A model generated the notes under the pieces. The model did no database searches. It saw only the letters and a program-made list of their open reading frames with translations, and was not told where the DNA came from. Shown one piece after another: positions 21,967 to 31,010 of a stretch of DNA of 34,147 nucleotides. The stretch is taken from NCBI RefSeq assembly GCF_000429225.1, contig NZ_AUBL01000046.1, positions 1-34,147 of the forward strand. The letters are read 5' to 3'. The stretch is from Actinomyces dentalis DSM 19115 (GTDB lineage: Bacteria; Actinomycetota; Actinomycetes; Actinomycetales; Actinomycetaceae). Made by a program: the position numbers and the translations under genes. Each line of letters starts with the position of its first letter. Position 1 is the stretch's first letter.

Positions 21967-23102
21967 CGGGCGTCGATCGCCTCGACCAGGCCCGCCACGA
22001 GCCCGGGCCAGGTCCACCGCCGCTCCATGAGCTCGCGCCCGGCCCGCCCCATCCGCTCGCGCAGCCCCGGGTCCGACAGCTGGCGCACGAGCGCGGCCAC
22101 GAGGGCGTCGCCGTCCCGGCCGTCGACGACGTCGCCGGTCACACCGTCCTCGACCGTCTCCGGGGCGCCGCCGCTGGTCCCGGCGATGACCGGCAGCCCG
22201 GTGGCCGAGGCCTCGAGGAAGACGATGCCCAGCCCCTCGACGTCGAGCCCGCCCCCGCGGGTGCGGCAGGGCATGGCGAAGACGTCCCCCATGGCGACGT
22301 GGCCGGGCAGCTCGTCGGGGGGCACCGCGCCGGTGAGGATGATGGAGTCGCGCACGGGGGAGCGGCGCTTGAGCAGGGCGAGCCGCCTGGCGTAAGGGCC
22401 CCAGCCGACGATGACGAGCCGGGCCCCGGGCACCCGCTCGACCACGCGCGGCCAGGCCCCGATGAGCAAGTCCTGGCCCTTGCGGGCCACCAGGCGGGAG
22501 ACGCACACGACGGTGGGGGCCCCGCCCAGGCCGTAACGGGCGCGCAGGCGGGAGCGGGCGTCGGCGTCGGGGCGGAAGCGCTCGACGTCGACGCCGCTGG
22601 GCAGGCGCAGGACCTGCCGGCCGGGGGGCATGAAGGGCCGCAGGCGCCCCAGGGTGTAGTCCGAGATGTGGGTGACGACGTCGGCCTCGCGGAAGATCCG
22701 CCGCAGGGCCAGGCGGGCCCCCGGGATCATGGACCAGCCGACCTCGTGGCCGTGGGTCGAGACGATGACCCGGCTCGCCCCGGCGGCGCGGGCGGCGCGG
22801 CCGAGCAGGCCCAGGGGGGCGGCGGCGCCGAACCAGACCGTCTCGATGGCGCGCTCGCGGATGATCCGCTGCATGCGGGCGCGCACGTCGGGGGTGGGCA
22901 GGAGCATGCGCGTGGGCATGCGCACGACGTCGAAGGCCAGGGCGGCGTCGTGCGCGGCGGCGGCCCCCGGCCCCTCGGGCGGGGTGGAGGCGAGGACGGT
23001 GAGGTCGTCGGCGGGCAGGCGCCGGGTGTAGTCGTCGAGGTAGGACTGGATGCCGCCGACGACGGGCGGGAAGTCGTTGGTGACCAGGAGCGTGCGGCGC
23101 AT
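21963..23102 (-). CDS. GT4 glycosyltransferase, PimB-like mannosyltransferase
   Basis: This 379-residue GT-B enzyme starts MRRTLLVTNDFPPVVGGIQSY, the N-terminal signature of actinobacterial PimB', which adds the second mannose to phosphatidylinositol monomannoside using GDP-mannose. The donor-binding domain shows VSRLVARKGQDLLI and the EGLGIVFLEASATGLPVI block with its conserved acidic residues. It should act at the cytoplasmic membrane face. Assignment as PimB' is by resemblance; other GT4 mannosyltransferases are possible. A TAGACT box lies seven bases before ATG 23102, so the mRNA is probably leaderless. The GNAT gene follows with a 4-bp overlap. Confidence 0.8.
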   Translation of the reverse strand: MRRTLLVTNDFPPVVGGIQSYLDDYTRRLPADDLTVLASTPPEGPGAAAAHDAALAFDVVRMPTRMLLPTPDVRARMQRIIRERAIETVWFGAAAPLGLLGRAARAAGASRVIVSTHGHEVGWSMIPGARLALRRIFREADVVTHISDYTLGRLRPFMPPGRQVLRLPSGVDVERFRPDADARSRLRARYGLGGAPTVVCVSRLVARKGQDLLIGAWPRVVERVPGARLVIVGWGPYARRLALLKRRSPVRDSIILTGAVPPDELPGHVAMGDVFAMPCRTRGGGLDVEGLGIVFLEASATGLPVIAGTSGGAPETVEDGVTGDVVDGRDGDALVAALVRQLSDPGLRERMGRAGRELMERRWTWPGLVAGLVEAIDAR

Positions 23103-23109
23103 GGGGGCG

Positions 23110-23115
23110 AGTCTA
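23110..23115 (-). promoter_or_regulatory. -10 box of leaderless glycosyltransferase gene
   Basis: On the minus strand TAGACT ends seven bases before ATG 23102, with no Shine-Dalgarno in between. Confidence 0.45.
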
Positions 23116-23146
23116 GGGCCCGGCGGGGGCGGGGGAGGCGCGGGGC

Positions 23147-23884
23147 TCAGCCCTCGTCGGCGTTGCGCAGGACCTCGGTCAGGCGCTTGGCGGCGGCCAT
23201 GACGACGGCGCCGTGGACGCGGCCGGGCTGGCGGCCCATGCGCTCGATGGGCCCGGAGATCGACACGGCGGCGATGACCTTGCCGCTCGCCCCGCGCACG
23301 GGCGCCGAGACGCTGGCGACGCCCGGCTCGCGCTCGCCCACGGACTGGGCCCACCCGCGGCGGCGCACGGCCGAGAGCATGGTGGCGTTGAATCGGGCGC
23401 CGACCAGGCCGCGGTGGAGGCGGTCGGGCTCCTCCCAGGCGAGCAGGACCTGGGCGCCCGAGCCGCCCAGCATGGACATGGTCGCCCCCACCGGGATCGA
23501 GTCGCGCAGGCCGATGGGCCGCTCGGCGTTGGCCACGCAGATGCGCACGTCCCCCTGGCGCCGGTAGAGCTGGGCGGACTCGTGGGTCTTGTCGCGCAGG
23601 GCCGCCAGCACGGGGCCGGCCGCCGCGAGCAGGTGGTCCTCGCCCGCGGCGGAGGCGAGCTCGCTCAGCCGCGGGCCCAGGACGAAGCGGCCCTGGGAGT
23701 CGCGCGCGACCAGGCGGTGGTACTCCAGGGCGACGGCGATGCGGTGCGCCGTCGGGCGGGCGAGGTGGGTGGAGCCGACGAGCTGGGCCAGCGTGGCCGG
23801 TCCCGCTTCGAGGGCGCTCATGACCAGGGCGGCCTTGTCGATGACTCCGACGCCGCTGCTCTCGGCTTCCCGTAACCCGTCCAT
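23147..23884 (-). CDS. ltbR: IclR-family regulator of leucine biosynthesis (LtbR-like)
   Basis: The 245-residue protein has an N-terminal winged helix-turn-helix (about residues 15-70; ATLAQLVGSTHLARPTAHRI) and a C-terminal IclR effector domain (REPGVASVSAPVRG..VIAAVSISGP). IclR regulators divergent from leuCD are a fixed actinobacterial arrangement; in Corynebacterium the orthologue LtbR represses leuB, leuCD and trp genes. ATG 23884 is six bases after a CAGTAT -10 box. The upstream in-frame extension reads through that promoter and is rejected. Confidence 0.88.
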   Translation of the reverse strand: MDGLREAESSGVGVIDKAALVMSALEAGPATLAQLVGSTHLARPTAHRIAVALEYHRLVARDSQGRFVLGPRLSELASAAGEDHLLAAAGPVLAALRDKTHESAQLYRRQGDVRICVANAERPIGLRDSIPVGATMSMLGGSGAQVLLAWEEPDRLHRGLVGARFNATMLSAVRRRGWAQSVGEREPGVASVSAPVRGASGKVIAAVSISGPIERMGRQPGRVHGAVVMAAAKRLTEVLRNADEG

Positions 23885-24074
23885 ACTCTGATACTGCCAT
23901 TCCAAGTGATGAGACTTCAAGTAGTGTCGGGCACAGAAGTGTCGCCGTGTCAGCATCATCACGCATACTGCTCGGCGCCCCCGCGAGCGCCGCCCGGTCC
24001 GGCGCGGAGCCGATCGGACGGCGCCGCCCACCCGGTCCTCGAAGCGGACGCACCCCAGGAAAGGAAGCGCAGCG
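23885..24074. promoter_or_regulatory. ltbR-leuC divergent control region
   Basis: On the minus strand TTGAAG (23920-23915), 18 bp and CAGTAT (23896-23891) make the ltbR promoter. On the plus strand TAGTGT (23922-23927) is a candidate leuC -10. The patch 23885-23945 is much less GC-rich than its surroundings. It holds the two elements AAGTGATGAGACTT and TTCAAGTAGTGT, likely contacted by LtbR. The leuC mRNA would have a leader of about 140 bases. I saw no clear leucine-codon leader peptide. Confidence 0.5.
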
Positions 24075-25562
24075 ATGGGAATGACCCTCGCCGAGAAGGT
24101 CTGGCGGGACCACGTCGTCGTCCCCGGAGCCGACGGGGCGCCCGACCTGCTCTACATCGACCTCCACCTCGTCCACGAGGTCACCAGCCCCCAGGCCTTC
24201 GAGGGGCTGCGGCTGGCGGGCCGGAAGGTGCGCCGCCCCGACCTGACCCTGGCCACCGAGGACCACAACACCCCCACCCTCGACATCGACCTGCCCATCG
24301 CCGACGCCACCAGCCGCACCCAGATCGAGACCCTGCGCGCCAACTGCGCCGAGTTCGGGGTGCGCATCCACTCCCTGGGGGACGCCGACCAGGGCATCGT
24401 CCACGCCGTCGGCCCCCAGCTGGGGCTCACCCAGCCGGGCATGACCGTGGTGTGCGGCGACTCCCACACCTCCACCCACGGCGCCTTCGGGGCGTTGGCC
24501 TTCGGCATCGGCACCAGCCAGGTCGAGCACGTCCTGGCCACCCAGACCCTCCAGATGGCGCCCTTCAGGACCATGAGCGTGACCATCGACGGCGATCTGC
24601 CCGCCGGCAGCGGCGCCAAGGACATCATCCTGGCCATCATCGCCAAGATCGGCACCAACGGCGCCCAGGGCCACGTCATCGAGTACCGCGGCCGCGCCAT
24701 CGAGCGGCTGTCGATGGAGGCTCGCATGACCATCTGCAATATGAGCATCGAGGGCGGGGCCCGCGCCGGCATGATCGCCCCCGACCAGACCACCTTCGAC
24801 TACCTGGCCGGCCGCCCCCACGCCCCCGTCGGCGAGGACTGGGACGCCGCCGTCGAGTACTGGAAGAGCCTGCGCACCGACGACGACGCAGTCTTCGACA
24901 CCGAGGTGGTCCTTCAGGCCGCCGACATCGAGCCCTTCGTCACCTGGGGCACCAACCCCGGCCAGGGCCTGCCCATCTCCGCCCGCGTGCCCGTCCCCGG
25001 GGACATCGCCGACGAGACCGAGCGGCGCGCCGCCGAGCGCGCCATCGAGTACATGGACCTGACCCCGGGCATGCCGCTGCGGGACATCCGCGTCGACACC
25101 GTCTTCCTGGGCAGCTGCACCAACGGGCGCATCGAGGACCTGCGCGCCGCCGCCGAGGTCGTGCGCGGGCGGACCAAGGCGCCGGGCGTGCGCATGCTCG
25201 TCGTGCCCGCCTCCGCCCGCATCCGCCTCCAGGCCGAGGCCGAGGGACTGGACCGGGTCTTCAAGGACTTCGGGGCTGAGTGGCGCAACGCCGGCTGCTC
25301 CATGTGCCTGGCCATGAACCCGGACAAGCTCTCCCCCGGCGAGCGCTCCGCCTCCACCTCCAACCGCAATTTCGAGGGCCGCCAGGGCAAGGGCGGGCGC
25401 ACCCACCTCGTCTCGCCCGCCGTCGCCGCCGCCACCGCCGTGCGCGGCACCCTGTCCAGCCCCGCGGACCTGCCGGCCCTGGCCGCGCCCCCGCCCGGCG
25501 CCGGCCTGCCGTCCGTCCCCGCCGGTCTGCCGACCGCGCCCGCCGCGCCCGCCGCCGTCTGA
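24075..25562 (+). CDS. leuC: 3-isopropylmalate dehydratase large subunit
   Basis: This 495-residue aconitase-family subunit isomerises 2-isopropylmalate to 3-isopropylmalate in leucine synthesis, with LeuD. The three 4Fe-4S ligands are C348 (GSCTNGR), C408 and C411 ([10 protein letters not shown]). Other family blocks are [31 protein letters not shown] and [10 protein letters not shown]. The C-terminal 25 residues are a Pro/Ala-rich tail beyond the family core. ATG 24075 follows GGAAAGGAA. LeuD begins 34 bases later. Confidence 0.96.
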   Translation: MGMTLAEKVWRDHVVVPGADGAPDLLYIDLHLVHEVTSPQAFEGLRLAGRKVRRPDLTLATEDHNTPTLDIDLPIADATSRTQIETLRANCAEFGVRIHSLGDADQGIVHAVGPQLGLTQPGMTVVCGDSHTSTHGAFGALAFGIGTSQVEHVLATQTLQMAPFRTMSVTIDGDLPAGSGAKDIILAIIAKIGTNGAQGHVIEYRGRAIERLSMEARMTICNMSIEGGARAGMIAPDQTTFDYLAGRPHAPVGEDWDAAVEYWKSLRTDDDAVFDTEVVLQAADIEPFVTWGTNPGQGLPISARVPVPGDIADETERRAAERAIEYMDLTPGMPLRDIRVDTVFLGSCTNGRIEDLRAAAEVVRGRTKAPGVRMLVVPASARIRLQAEAEGLDRVFKDFGAEWRNAGCSMCLAMNPDKLSPGERSASTSNRNFEGRQGKGGRTHLVSPAVAAATAVRGTLSSPADLPALAAPPPGAGLPSVPAGLPTAPAAPAAV

Positions 25563-25596
25563 GCCCGCCCGCCCCGCCCCGCCCAGGAGACCCGCC

Positions 25597-26277
25597 ATGG
25601 ACAAGTTCATCCGGCACACCGGCATTGGCGCCCCGCTGCGCCGCAGCGCCGTCGACACCGACCAGATCATCCCCGCCGTCTACCTCAAGCGCATCACCCG
25701 CACCGGGTTCGACGACGCCCTGTTCGCCGGCTGGCGCGCCGGCGAGCCCGACTTCATCCTCAACCAGGAGGCCTACAAGCGGGCCAGCGTCCTCGTCGCC
25801 GGCCCCGACTTCGGCACCGGCTCCTCGCGCGAGCACGCCGTGTGGGCCCTGAAGGACTACGGCTTCAAGGTGGTCCTCGCCCCCCGCTTCGCCGACATCT
25901 TCCGCGGCAACGCCGGCAAGCAGGGCCTGGTGGCCGGCGTCATCACCCAGGAGGACGCCGAGCAGCTGTGGAAGATCCTCCAGACCGAGCCCGGCACCGA
26001 GGTGACCGTCGACCTGGCCGAGCGCACCGTGGAGGCGGGAGGGTACCGCACCACCTTCCAGATCGACGACTACGTCCGCTGGTGCCTCATGGAGGGCCTG
26101 GACGACATCTCGCTGACCCTCCAGAACTCCGAGGCGATCGACGCCTACGAGGCCGCCCGCCCCGCCTTCAAGCCGCGCACCCTGCCCGCCAGGCACCTGC
26201 CGGCCCGGGAGGTCGTGCCCGCGCGCGCCGCGGACATGCCCGTCGCCGTCGGCTTCCCCTACCTGCGCCGGGACTGA
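25597..26277 (+). CDS. leuD: 3-isopropylmalate dehydratase small subunit
   Basis: The 226-residue swivelling-domain subunit partners LeuC. Motifs include [30 protein letters not shown] (the substrate-binding loop) and [13 protein letters not shown]-terminal tail of about 30 residues ([19 protein letters not shown]) extends the core, as in other actinobacteria. ATG 25597 follows AGGAG by eight bases. It is the last gene of the leuCD operon. Confidence 0.95.
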   Translation: MDKFIRHTGIGAPLRRSAVDTDQIIPAVYLKRITRTGFDDALFAGWRAGEPDFILNQEAYKRASVLVAGPDFGTGSSREHAVWALKDYGFKVVLAPRFADIFRGNAGKQGLVAGVITQEDAEQLWKILQTEPGTEVTVDLAERTVEAGGYRTTFQIDDYVRWCLMEGLDDISLTLQNSEAIDAYEAARPAFKPRTLPARHLPAREVVPARAADMPVAVGFPYLRRD

Positions 26278-26694
26278 GGGCGACGACGGCGGCGGGCATC
26301 CCGGCGCGGACACCGCCCGCGCCGGGGCCGGGGCGCGCCCCGGAGCCGGTCGGGGCCGCCCGGAGCGCGCTCTCGCCGGGCAACCATTAGGAGAATCCTC
26401 ACCATCGACTCCCCCCGGCGGCCGCCCCGCCGTCCTCGCCCGGGAACCGTCTCGGGGGAGGACCGGAGCCGGCCCCGAAGTCGCATCGGCGGCGATCCGG
26501 CCGTTTCCCGGCCCTTCCGGGGCGGCGCGCGCGGGCGGCGGCGGCCCGGGGGCGTCGCCGGGCCGCCCGACGGCGGCGATGCGCGGCGATTCTCGCGGCG
26601 TCGGGCCCTCGCCTATCCTGGAATGAGAACGCGCCCACCGGCGTTCGCAGGAGGCACCCGCGCACCCGCGGGTAACACCGCACGGAGGTTCTTA
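26278..26694. other. leuD-murA gap with murA promoter
   Basis: No gene is supported in these 417 bases. A 16-bp palindrome CCGGGGCGCGCCCCGG (26328-26343) may help end leuCD transcription. CGACTCCCCCCGG at 26406 repeats the core of the array at 675-885. TATCCT at 26614-26619 is a probable murA -10, giving a leader of about 70 bases. Confidence 0.5.
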
Positions 26695-28017
26695 ATGGTC
26701 GACGGACTGCTCCAGGTCGAGGGCGGGCGCCCGCTCTCCGGCGAGATCACCGTACGCGGCGCCAAGAACCTCGTCTCCAAGGCCATGGTGGCGGCGCTGC
26801 TGGGCGCCACGCCGTCGGTGCTGCGCAACGTCCCGCTCATACGCGACGTCGACGTCGTCTCCGGGCTGCTGGCCCTGCACGGGGTCGCCATCGACTACGA
26901 CCAGGCCGAGGGCGTGCTCAGGCTCGACCCCTCCCGGGTCGAGACCGCCCACGTGGCCGACATCGACGCGCACGCGGGCTCCTCGCGCATCCCCATCCTG
27001 TTCTGCGGCCCGCTCCTGCACCGGCTGGGCGAGGCCTTCATCCCCGACCTGGGCGGCTGCCGCATCGGGGACCGCCCCATCGACTACCACCTGGAGATCC
27101 TGCGCAAGTTCGGCGCCGTCGTCGACAAGCTCGAATCCGGCATCCACATCTCGGCGCCGGTCGGGCTGCGCGGCACGGTCATCGAGTTGCCCTACCCGAG
27201 CGTGGGCGCCACCGAGCAGACCCTGCTCACCGCCGTGCGGGCCGAGGGCCTGACCGAGCTGCGCAACGCCGCCGTCGAGCCCGAGATCATGGACCTGGTC
27301 GACGTCCTGCAGAAGATGGGCGCCATCATCTCCGTGGACACCGACCGCACCATCCACGTCGAGGGCGTCGACGACCTGTCCGGCTACAACCACGCCGCTC
27401 TGCCCGACCGCATCGAGGCCGCCTCCTGGGCCTCGGCCGCCCTGGCCACCCGCGGCGACCTCTTCGTGCGCGGCGCCCACCAGAGCGACATGACCACCTT
27501 CCTCAACACCTTCCGCAAGGTCGGCGGGGCCTTCGACGTCACCGACGACGGCATCCGCTTCTACCACCCGGGCGGGGACCTGAAGTCGATCGTCGTGGAG
27601 ACCAACGTCCACCCCGGCTTCATGACCGACTGGCAGCAGCCCCTCGTCGTCGCCCTCACCCAGGCCCAGGGCCTGTCCATCGTCCACGAGACCGTCTACG
27701 AGAACCGCTTCGGCTTCACCAAGGCCCTGTGCAAGATGGGCGCCACCATCCAGGTCTACCGCGAGTGCCTGGGGGGCTCCGCCTGCCGCTTCGGCCAGCG
27801 CAACTTCTACCACTCGGCGGTCGTCTCCGGGCCCACCCCCCTGCGCGGTGCGGACATCGTCGTGCCCGACCTGCGCGGCGGCTTCTCCCACCTCATCGCC
27901 GCCCTGGCGGCCGAGGGCACCAGCCGGGTCGAGGGCATCAACCTCATCGACCGCGGCTACGAGCACTTCATGAGCAAGCTCAGGGCCCTGGACGCCGACG
28001 TCACCCGGCTCGCCTGA
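26695..28017 (+). CDS. murA: UDP-N-acetylglucosamine 1-carboxyvinyltransferase
   Basis: This 440-residue enzyme transfers enolpyruvate from PEP to UDP-GlcNAc, the first committed step of peptidoglycan synthesis. The N-terminal RGAKN motif (K24) binds substrate. The catalytic Cys is C122 in DLGGCRIGDRPIDYH; because it is Cys and not Asp, the enzyme should be fosfomycin-sensitive. ATG 26695 follows GGAGG by six bases. An in-frame ATG at 26623 lies before the predicted transcription start and is rejected. It is followed by a hairpin terminator. Confidence 0.93.
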   Translation: MVDGLLQVEGGRPLSGEITVRGAKNLVSKAMVAALLGATPSVLRNVPLIRDVDVVSGLLALHGVAIDYDQAEGVLRLDPSRVETAHVADIDAHAGSSRIPILFCGPLLHRLGEAFIPDLGGCRIGDRPIDYHLEILRKFGAVVDKLESGIHISAPVGLRGTVIELPYPSVGATEQTLLTAVRAEGLTELRNAAVEPEIMDLVDVLQKMGAIISVDTDRTIHVEGVDDLSGYNHAALPDRIEAASWASAALATRGDLFVRGAHQSDMTTFLNTFRKVGGAFDVTDDGIRFYHPGGDLKSIVVETNVHPGFMTDWQQPLVVALTQAQGLSIVHETVYENRFGFTKALCKMGATIQVYRECLGGSACRFGQRNFYHSAVVSGPTPLRGADIVVPDLRGGFSHLIAALAAEGTSRVEGINLIDRGYEHFMSKLRALDADVTRLA

Positions 28018-28103
28018 CCGGTCCCGCCCGCACTCCGCCTGCGCCGCCGCCGTCACCGCCGACGCCGGCCCACCCGACCCGGTCGTCGCCCGGACCGCCC
28101 GTC

Positions 28104-28141
28104 CCGCTGCGGCGGGGACCCGCCCCGGACCGCCGCAGCGG
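28104..28141 (+). terminator. murA terminator hairpin
   Basis: CCGCTGCGGCGG (28104-28115) pairs perfectly with CCGCCGCAGCGG (28130-28141) around a 14-base loop. No T-run follows. It lies 87 bases after murA and before the plsC promoter. Confidence 0.6.
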
Positions 28142-28190
28142 AGCGGCCGTCCGGTCCGCGGCGCCGTCGGCGCGTGCGCCCGAGAGCCGC

Positions 28191-28196
28191 TAGAGT
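28191..28196 (+). promoter_or_regulatory. -10 box of leaderless plsC
   Basis: TAGAGT ends six bases before GTG 28203, and no Shine-Dalgarno is present. Confidence 0.5.
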
Positions 28197-28202
28197 CGCA
28201 GC

Positions 28203-29126
28203 GTGCCCACGACTCGACGCATGAGCCCCTTCTACCGCTTCGCGGCGCGGGGGGCGATCATCCCCTTCCTCAAGGCGGTCTCCAGGCAGAAGGTGACCGG
28301 GACGGAGAACATCCCCCGCGAGGGCGGCTTCATCACCGTCGCCAACCACCTGACCGACCTCGACTCCCTCACCGCCATGCGGGCGATGGTCGACGCCGAC
28401 GTGCCCGTCTACTCCCTGGCCAAGTCCACGCTCTTCGACGTGCCCGTCCTGGGATCCATCCTGCGCGCCGGCGGGCAGATCCCCGTCCACCGCGCCACCA
28501 AGGAGGCCGGCGACTCCCTCAAGAAGGCCGAGAGGGTCCTGCGCTCGGGCGAGGTCATCATGGTCTTCCCCGAGGGCACCCTCTCGCGCGACCCGCTGCA
28601 GTGGCCCATGACGGGCAAGACCGGCGCCGCGCGGCTGGCCATGGCCACCGGCGCGCCGGTCGTCCCCATGGGGCAGTGGGGCGCCCAGTTCGTCATGGGC
28701 ACCTACAGCAAGGTCATCCGCCCCTTCCCGCGCAAGGAGGTGCGCATCCTCATCGGCGAGCCGCTGGACCTGTCCCGCTTCGGCTCCGACACGACCGACC
28801 GCGACGCGGTGCGCGCGTGCACCGCCGAGATCATGCGCGCCATCACGGCCCTGGTCGAGCAGCTGCGCGGCGAGAAGGCGCCGCGGCCCTACGACATGAA
28901 GTACGACGGCAACCCCGGCAAGGGCAGGATCGGCGTGCGCCGGCCCGACCCGCCGCCGGACGGCGAGGGGGCGCCTGCGTCCGGGGCCGCGGCCGACGGC
29001 GGGCCCGAGGCCGGGCCCGCATCCGCCGGGGAGGGGGCCGCGAGCGGCGGTGAGGCGCCCGGCGGGGCCCCGCCCGATGACGGGCCCGCGTCCGGGTCCG
29101 GCGGCGAGTCGGGGGCGGAGTCATGA
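28203..29126 (+). CDS. plsC: 1-acylglycerol-3-phosphate O-acyltransferase (PlsC)
   Basis: This 307-residue membrane-associated acyltransferase converts lysophosphatidate to phosphatidate. The catalytic HX4D motif is NHLTDLD (H49, D54) and the substrate-binding motif is FPEGT (122-126). The core ends near residue 235; a tail of about 65 residues of Gly, Ala, Pro, Glu and Ser follows, which looks unstructured. GTG 28203 is leaderless. The stop overlaps gpsA as ATGA, pairing two phospholipid-precursor steps. Confidence 0.9.
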   Translation: MPTTRRMSPFYRFAARGAIIPFLKAVSRQKVTGTENIPREGGFITVANHLTDLDSLTAMRAMVDADVPVYSLAKSTLFDVPVLGSILRAGGQIPVHRATKEAGDSLKKAERVLRSGEVIMVFPEGTLSRDPLQWPMTGKTGAARLAMATGAPVVPMGQWGAQFVMGTYSKVIRPFPRKEVRILIGEPLDLSRFGSDTTDRDAVRACTAEIMRAITALVEQLRGEKAPRPYDMKYDGNPGKGRIGVRRPDPPPDGEGAPASGAAADGGPEAGPASAGEGAASGGEAPGGAPPDDGPASGSGGESGAES

Positions 29127-30166
29127 GCGCCGCCGTCCACGCGCCCGCCTTCGACCGGGCCGCCGTCGTCGGAGCCGGCGCCTGGGGCACGACCTTCGCC
29201 ACCCTGCTGGTGCGCACCGGCATCCCCACGCTCATGTGGGCCAGGCGGGCCGAGATCGCGGCGGAGATCAACGCCGGGACCAATGAGCGCTACCTGCGCG
29301 GCGTGAGCCTGCCCCGGGGGCTGGGGGCGACCACGTCCCTGGACGAGGCCCTGGGCGGCGCCGACCTCGTCGTCGTCGCCGTGCCCTCCCAGCTGGCGCG
29401 CGCGGTGCTCGAGCCGGGGGCGGGCATGGTCTGCGACGACGCCGTGGCCGTGTCCCTCATGAAGGGCATCGAGCTGGGCACGGGGCTGCGGATGAGCCAG
29501 ATGGTGGGCGAGGTCCTCGCGATCGGACCCGAGCGCCTCGCCGTCGTCTCCGGACCCAACCTCGCCGACGAGATCGCCGCCGGGCAGCCGACGGCGACCG
29601 TGGTGGCCGCCCGGGACGCGGACGTGGCCTCCCGCGTCGCGGCCGCCTGCGCCACCCCGACCTTCCGTCCCTACACGAACACCGACGTCCTGGGCGTCGA
29701 GCTGTGCGGCGCGGTCAAGAACGTCATCGCCCTGGCCGTGGGCATCGCCGCCGGGCGGGGCCTGGGGGACAACTCCAAGGCCGCCATCATCACCCGGGGC
29801 CTGGTGGAGATCACGCGGCTCGGGCTGGCGCTGGGGGCGGAGCCGGAGACCTTCGCGGGCCTGGCCGGCATGGGCGACCTGGTCGCCACCTGCTCCTCGC
29901 CGCTGTCGCGCAACCAGACCTTCGGGCGCCGTCTGGGGGAGGGGATGAGCGTGGAGCAGGCCAGGGCCGCCTCCCGGGGCGTGGCCGAGGGCGCCAGGTC
30001 GGCCCGGGCCGTGCTGGACCTGGCCGGGGAGCACAGCGTGGAGATGCCGATCACCGCCGGCATCGTCGCCGTCGTGGAGGGGCGGGCCTCCGTGGCCGAG
30101 GTGACCGACGCCCTGCTGGCCCGCCCCCGCAAGGCCGAGGGCGTCAACGCCGCTCCGCTGGCCTGA
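29123..30166 (+). CDS. gpsA: Glycerol-3-phosphate dehydrogenase [NAD(P)+]
   Basis: The 347-residue enzyme reduces dihydroxyacetone phosphate to sn-glycerol-3-phosphate, the phospholipid backbone. The nucleotide site is VVGAGAWGTTFA (G17-G22), the catalytic Lys is K199 in GAVKNVIALAVG, and GLAGMGDLVATCSSPLSRN is the conserved substrate loop. ATG 29123 overlaps the plsC stop by four bases, so the pair is translationally coupled. Confidence 0.95.
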   Translation: MSAAVHAPAFDRAAVVGAGAWGTTFATLLVRTGIPTLMWARRAEIAAEINAGTNERYLRGVSLPRGLGATTSLDEALGGADLVVVAVPSQLARAVLEPGAGMVCDDAVAVSLMKGIELGTGLRMSQMVGEVLAIGPERLAVVSGPNLADEIAAGQPTATVVAARDADVASRVAAACATPTFRPYTNTDVLGVELCGAVKNVIALAVGIAAGRGLGDNSKAAIITRGLVEITRLGLALGAEPETFAGLAGMGDLVATCSSPLSRNQTFGRRLGEGMSVEQARAASRGVAEGARSARAVLDLAGEHSVEMPITAGIVAVVEGRASVAEVTDALLARPRKAEGVNAAPLA

Positions 30167-30240
30167 GCCGGCCCGGGCGCGGGGCGGGGCGGGGCCATCT
30201 CGGCGGGTGTGATGACTCCCATCGTGTCGGCGTCCGAAGA

Positions 30241-30246
30241 TAGACT
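30241..30246 (+). promoter_or_regulatory. Possible promoter of the XRE gene
   Basis: TAGACT sits about 65 bases before ATG 30312, where DNA becomes less GC-rich after the gpsA end. No clear -35 is seen. Confidence 0.4.
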
Positions 30247-30311
30247 TGTGCAGAGACGGCAACGTCGCTGCTCGCCGGGGATGACGAACCGGGCGGGAGG
30301 AGATGAGGGGC

Positions 30312-31010
30312 ATGGCACGCGCACCGATAAACGGTTCCACCCTTCGATGGGCGCGTGAGACCATGTTCGTCGAGAGGGGCGAACTCGCCCGGGCGGCGGG
30401 CACCAGTGAAGGCCGCATCGCCGAGTTCGAGACCGGCGATGCTCGTCCCACTCTTCGTCAGCTTGAGAATATCGCGAATAAGCTCGACCGAACACTCGCC
30501 TTCTTCTTCACGGACCCGCCCGACGAACCGGATGTTCCGGAGACCGCCGATTTCCGTGCGGGCAACGGGGAGCCGATTCCGCCTTTGCTTGCCAGGGAGA
30601 TGCGTCGAGCCGAACAGCACCGCGATACGGTGCTCGAGCTTGAGGGTCGACCCGAGAAACCCGCCCTCGTCGGGGCGATCAACCGACGTAATCTCGCGGC
30701 GAGAGCGAATGAGATACGCGATCTTCTGGGTCTGACGGAGGACTTCGCCCCTCCTGGGGGTCGGGACAATCGGGTGCTGAGCTTCTGGCGCGGACTGCTG
30801 GAGCGCCACGGGTTCCTCGCGTTTCAAGCGACGAAAATCGAACTCGCGGTCTTTCGCGGACTCTCCATCCATCATGACGTCCTGCCGATAATTCTGTTGT
30901 GGCCAGTAATCATCAAGATGATTGCTGGCCGCAGTTACCTGATGAACGCCCGGATTCCAATGGCGGAGCGGATGATCGACGAATACCACAAGACCGAGGG
31001 GCTCGAATGA
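30312..31010 (+). CDS. XRE regulator with deleted ImmA/IrrE protease domain
   Basis: The 232-residue product has an XRE helix-turn-helix at about residues 12-65 (VERGELARAAGTSEGRIAEFETGDARPTLRQLENIANKL) and the linker typical of XRE-ImmA/IrrE antitoxins (FFFTDPPDEPDVPETADFR, RVLSFWRGLLERHGFLAFQ). Where relatives continue into a zinc protease with HExxH, this frame passes from HHDVLPIILL to a short sequence encoded across a 30-bp palindrome and stops. No HExxH is present, so the protease part is missing. It overlaps the following DUF4411 frame by four bases (ATGA), as in intact XRE-ImmA/DUF4411 pairs. The HTH may still bind DNA. ATG 30312 is nine bases after AGGAG. Confidence 0.7.
   Translation: MARAPINGSTLRWARETMFVERGELARAAGTSEGRIAEFETGDARPTLRQLENIANKLDRTLAFFFTDPPDEPDVPETADFRAGNGEPIPPLLAREMRRAEQHRDTVLELEGRPEKPALVGAINRRNLAARANEIRDLLGLTEDFAPPGGRDNRVLSFWRGLLERHGFLAFQATKIELAVFRGLSIHHDVLPIILLWPVIIKMIAGRSYLMNARIPMAERMIDEYHKTEGLE
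30901..30930. repeat. 30-bp near-perfect palindrome at the XRE gene breakpoint
   Basis: GGCCAGTAATCATC, two A residues, and GATGATTGCTGGCC form an inverted repeat with a single T/G mismatch. It lies exactly where the ImmA/IrrE homology stops, suggesting a deletion junction or an excision scar. Confidence 0.6.

Noticed and set aside
21963-25670. 1235-residue minus-strand ORF
   Set aside because: Most of it is antisense to leuC; only 21963-23102 encodes the GT4 enzyme.
26623-26694. murA start at ATG 26623
   Set aside because: It lies only three bases after the -10 box, upstream of the expected transcript start; GGAGG supports 26695.
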